Shown in pieces: positions 8,286 to 9,354 of a stretch of DNA of 9,354 nt. The notes below the pieces were generated by a model, which searched no databases, was not told the DNA's origin, and saw only the letters and a list, made by a program, of their open reading frames with translations. Numbering within the stretch: position 1 is the first letter of the stretch; each line of letters begins with the position of its first letter. Origin of the DNA: Tannerella sp. (GTDB lineage Bacteria > Bacteroidota > Bacteroidia > Bacteroidales > Tannerellaceae); the NCBI GenBank assembly GCA_031279875.1, contig JAITHS010000186.1, forward strand, positions 1-9,354, in the 5' to 3' direction. Both the position numbers and the translations under genes were made by a program.

Positions 8286-8294
8286 CGGCTGAAA

Positions 8295-9062
8295 ATGGCA
8301 ACAATTCTTTTTGATAAAATAATTTACGGACCTGTTCACAGCCGCCGACTTGGCTTATCGCTGGGCATTAATCTCTCTCCTGCCGACGGCAAAAGATGTA
8401 CTTTCGACTGTATCTATTGCGAGTGCGGGCTTAATGCGGAACGCAAAACGCACTCGGCGGCGCCCTCGCGCGAAGACGTATCCAAAGCGCTGATTAACAG
8501 CCTCGAACAAGGTGTAAAACCGGATGTCATAACATTTTCCGGTAACGGCGAGCCTACCATGCACCCGCATTTTGCCGAAATAATTGATGATGTGATTTCA
8601 ATTCGCAACACACGCTGCAAACATGCCAAAATAGCGGTAATTTCTAACTCTACAATGCTGCATAAACCATTGATTATAAGCGCTTTATGTAAAGTTGACG
8701 ACAATCTGATGAAATTCGACGCCGGTAGCGACAAGTTGATGCGCCTGATAGACAGCCCGTTATCGAACGATTTTACGGTCGAGCAGTTGATTACCGACCT
8801 GTGTCGCTTTGACGGACGTCTGACCGTTCAAACAATGTTTCTTCACGGCGAGCATAACGGCGTCAGCGTTGACAACACTGGCGACGCTGACGTAGAGCAG
8901 TATATCGCCGCGCTTCACCGCATCCGTCCGTATAAAGTGATGCTCTACACCATCAATCGCGAAACGCCGGTCAAAACCATATATAAAACTTCTGCCGAAA
9001 CTCTCAACGCAATTGCGGCAAAAGTCTCGGCAGCAGGTTTTGAAGTAGTGGTTAGTGGTTAG
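8295..9062 (+). CDS. Radical SAM protein, COG0731/TYW1-like, function unknown
   Basis: The predicted 255-residue cytosolic protein is a radical S-adenosylmethionine enzyme. The [4Fe-4S] motif CxxxCxxC is C35-T-F-D-C39-I-Y-C42, followed by C44. The SAM-binding GEP motif is in TFSGNGEPTMHP (80-91). The N-terminal signature YGPVHSRRLGLSLGINLSP (11-29) is typical of the COG0731-like Fe-S oxidoreductases common in Bacteroidota. Their substrate is not known to me; TYW1 itself acts on tRNA wybutosine, a pathway not expected here. A beta-strand and turn end the protein (GFEVVVSG). The ATG at 8295 is preferred over the one at 8274, which would add MLSLRLK but lies upstream of the -7 element. The stop codon falls within a 7-bp tandem repeat, so the last codons are repeat-derived. 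The neighbouring divergent peptidase may share regulation. Confidence 0.9.
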   Translation: MATILFDKIIYGPVHSRRLGLSLGINLSPADGKRCTFDCIYCECGLNAERKTHSAAPSREDVSKALINSLEQGVKPDVITFSGNGEPTMHPHFAEIIDDVISIRNTRCKHAKIAVISNSTMLHKPLIISALCKVDDNLMKFDAGSDKLMRLIDSPLSNDFTVEQLITDLCRFDGRLTVQTMFLHGEHNGVSVDNTGDADVEQYIAALHRIRPYKVMLYTINRETPVKTIYKTSAETLNAIAAKVSAAGFEVVVSG

Positions 9063-9075
9063 TGGTTAGTGGTTA
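9046..9075. repeat. Heptanucleotide tandem repeat (TAGTGGT)4 over the radical SAM stop codon
   Basis: TAGTGGT is repeated four times without interruption at 9046-9073, with a further partial unit TA at 9074-9075. The array begins in the last codons of the radical SAM gene and supplies its TAG stop at 9060-9062. Two or more copies keep the same stop position (TAA with two copies). With one copy the frame would read on into the next repeat. Such short arrays mutate by polymerase slippage. Confidence 0.92.
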
Positions 9076-9083
9076 ATGTCGCA

Positions 9084-9109
9084 CGTCATTGCGAGGAACG
9101 AAGCAATCC
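9084..9109. repeat. Probable dispersed intergenic repeat (CGTCATTGCGAGG ... GAAGCAATCC)
   Basis: This 26-bp segment resembles a short imperfect palindrome that I recall as a recurrent dispersed repeat in many unrelated bacterial genomes. Translated in one frame it gives an RHCEERSNP-like peptide often seen as spurious protein tails. Its arms ATTGC (9088-9092) and GCAAT (9103-9107) could pair around a 10-nt loop. It lies between two convergent genes, directly after the heptamer array. Only one copy is present in this window, so the dispersed nature rests on memory. Confidence 0.6.
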
Positions 9110-9126
9110 AGCGTTCTTTTGCTCCG

Positions 9127-9354
9127 TTAAAATCCCACTTCACCTATCACATTAACGGCATATTTGTTTTCGGTATCCGTCCAATGCGACACAACATCGT
9201 TTGGCGCTAATTTGACGTCATACAGACTGTTGTGGACAAGCGGACTTTGACCGTCGGGAATCCATATTCCGACCTTGTATTTGCCGGACAGACCCGTATT
9301 GACCGTTCCTTTTACGGAATGAACCAGCGCTTCATACGATTTAACAGCAGGGTC
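9127..9354 (-). CDS. C-terminal fragment of a beta-rich protein, possibly DUF4832-like (partial)
   Basis: An open frame enters from the right edge on the minus strand and ends at a TAA (9127-9129). It gives 75 residues from DPAVKSYEALVH to the C-terminus VNVIGEVGF; the start lies outside the window. The residues alternate as in a beta-sandwich: GKYKVGIWIPDG, then NSLYDVKLAPNDVVSHW, then NKYAVNVIGEVGF. The pattern of a short strand, a DG turn, a 'LYDVKLA' strand and a final Trp-containing segment resembles the C-terminal domain of DUF4832-type glycan-related proteins, but that is a weak resemblance. Codon use and the absence of stops over the whole stretch support real coding. It converges on the radical SAM gene, separated by 64 bp holding the two repeats. 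No type IX secretion sorting domain is present at the end. Confidence 0.72.
   Translation of the reverse strand, partial: DPAVKSYEALVHSVKGTVNTGLSGKYKVGIWIPDGQSPLVHNSLYDVKLAPNDVVSHWTDTENKYAVNVIGEVGF

Larger units (their letters stand above)
8235..8286. repeat. 12-bp perfect inverted repeat with 28-bp spacer in the divergent intergenic region
   Basis: GCAAAGATAGCA at 8235-8246 is the exact reverse complement of TGCTATCTTTGC at 8275-8286. Each arm contains the -7 promoter element of the gene it points toward. Most of the symmetry follows from two divergent copies of the Bacteroidota consensus, but the three outer bases (TGC) extend it. The spacer is AT-rich (AAAAATTTTTAGATAATC). It could be two independent promoters or a shared operator; the sequence alone does not decide. 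Confidence 0.8.

Noticed and set aside
8274..8294. The upstream in-frame ATG at 8274 as the radical SAM start.
   Set aside because: The -7 element lies at 8278-8285, after this ATG, so an mRNA from that promoter would not contain it. The extra residues MLSLRLK also precede the conserved family N-terminus.
9046..9075. CRISPR array or telomere-like repeat.
   Set aside because: The repeat unit is 7 bp with no spacers, only four copies, and internal to an ordinary gene-dense region.
9088..9107. A transcription terminator for the convergent genes.
   Set aside because: The possible hairpin has only five paired bases and a 10-nt loop and is not followed by a T-run at the right place on either strand.

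Overview
The window looks like chromosomal DNA of a member of the Bacteroidota, most likely order Bacteroidales. The signs are two promoter -7 elements of the phylum-typical TAnnTTTG form, start codons without Shine-Dalgarno sequences, a lipoprotein signal in the efflux adaptor, and a DUF4861 protein, a family I know mainly from this phylum. It is a mostly conventional region. I found no CRISPR array, insertion sequence, tRNA, rRNA, phage gene or toxin-antitoxin pair.

Layout. Positions 85-5804 (+) hold a compact three-gene tripartite efflux operon: a TolC-type outer membrane factor, a lipoprotein RND adaptor, and a 1031-residue RND inner-membrane transporter, with gaps of only 11 and 9 bases. 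Together they should form a proton-driven pump spanning the envelope; the substrate cannot be read from the sequence. A secreted DUF4861 protein follows on the same strand after 32 bases (5837-7057), but its base composition differs from the efflux genes. Its 3' end overlaps by 17 bp the 3' end of a convergent M24-family (Xaa-Pro type) metallopeptidase gene (7041-8216, -).

The peptidase gene and a radical SAM gene (8295-9062, +) are divergent and share a 78-bp intergenic region. It carries back-to-back TATCTTTG promoter elements inside a perfect 12-bp inverted repeat. The radical SAM start is best placed at 8295, not at the upstream in-frame ATG at 8274, because the promoter element lies between the two; its mRNA is then nearly leaderless.

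The radical SAM stop codon sits inside a 7-bp tandem repeat (9046-9075), followed directly by a short sequence resembling a dispersed repeat (9084-9109). The window ends in the C-terminal 75 codons of a convergent gene (9127-9354, -) whose start lies beyond the edge.

I did not find a clearly new multi-gene system. The most useful leads are the divergent promoter architecture, the repeat cluster over the radical SAM stop codon, and the uncharacterised radical SAM and DUF4861 proteins.
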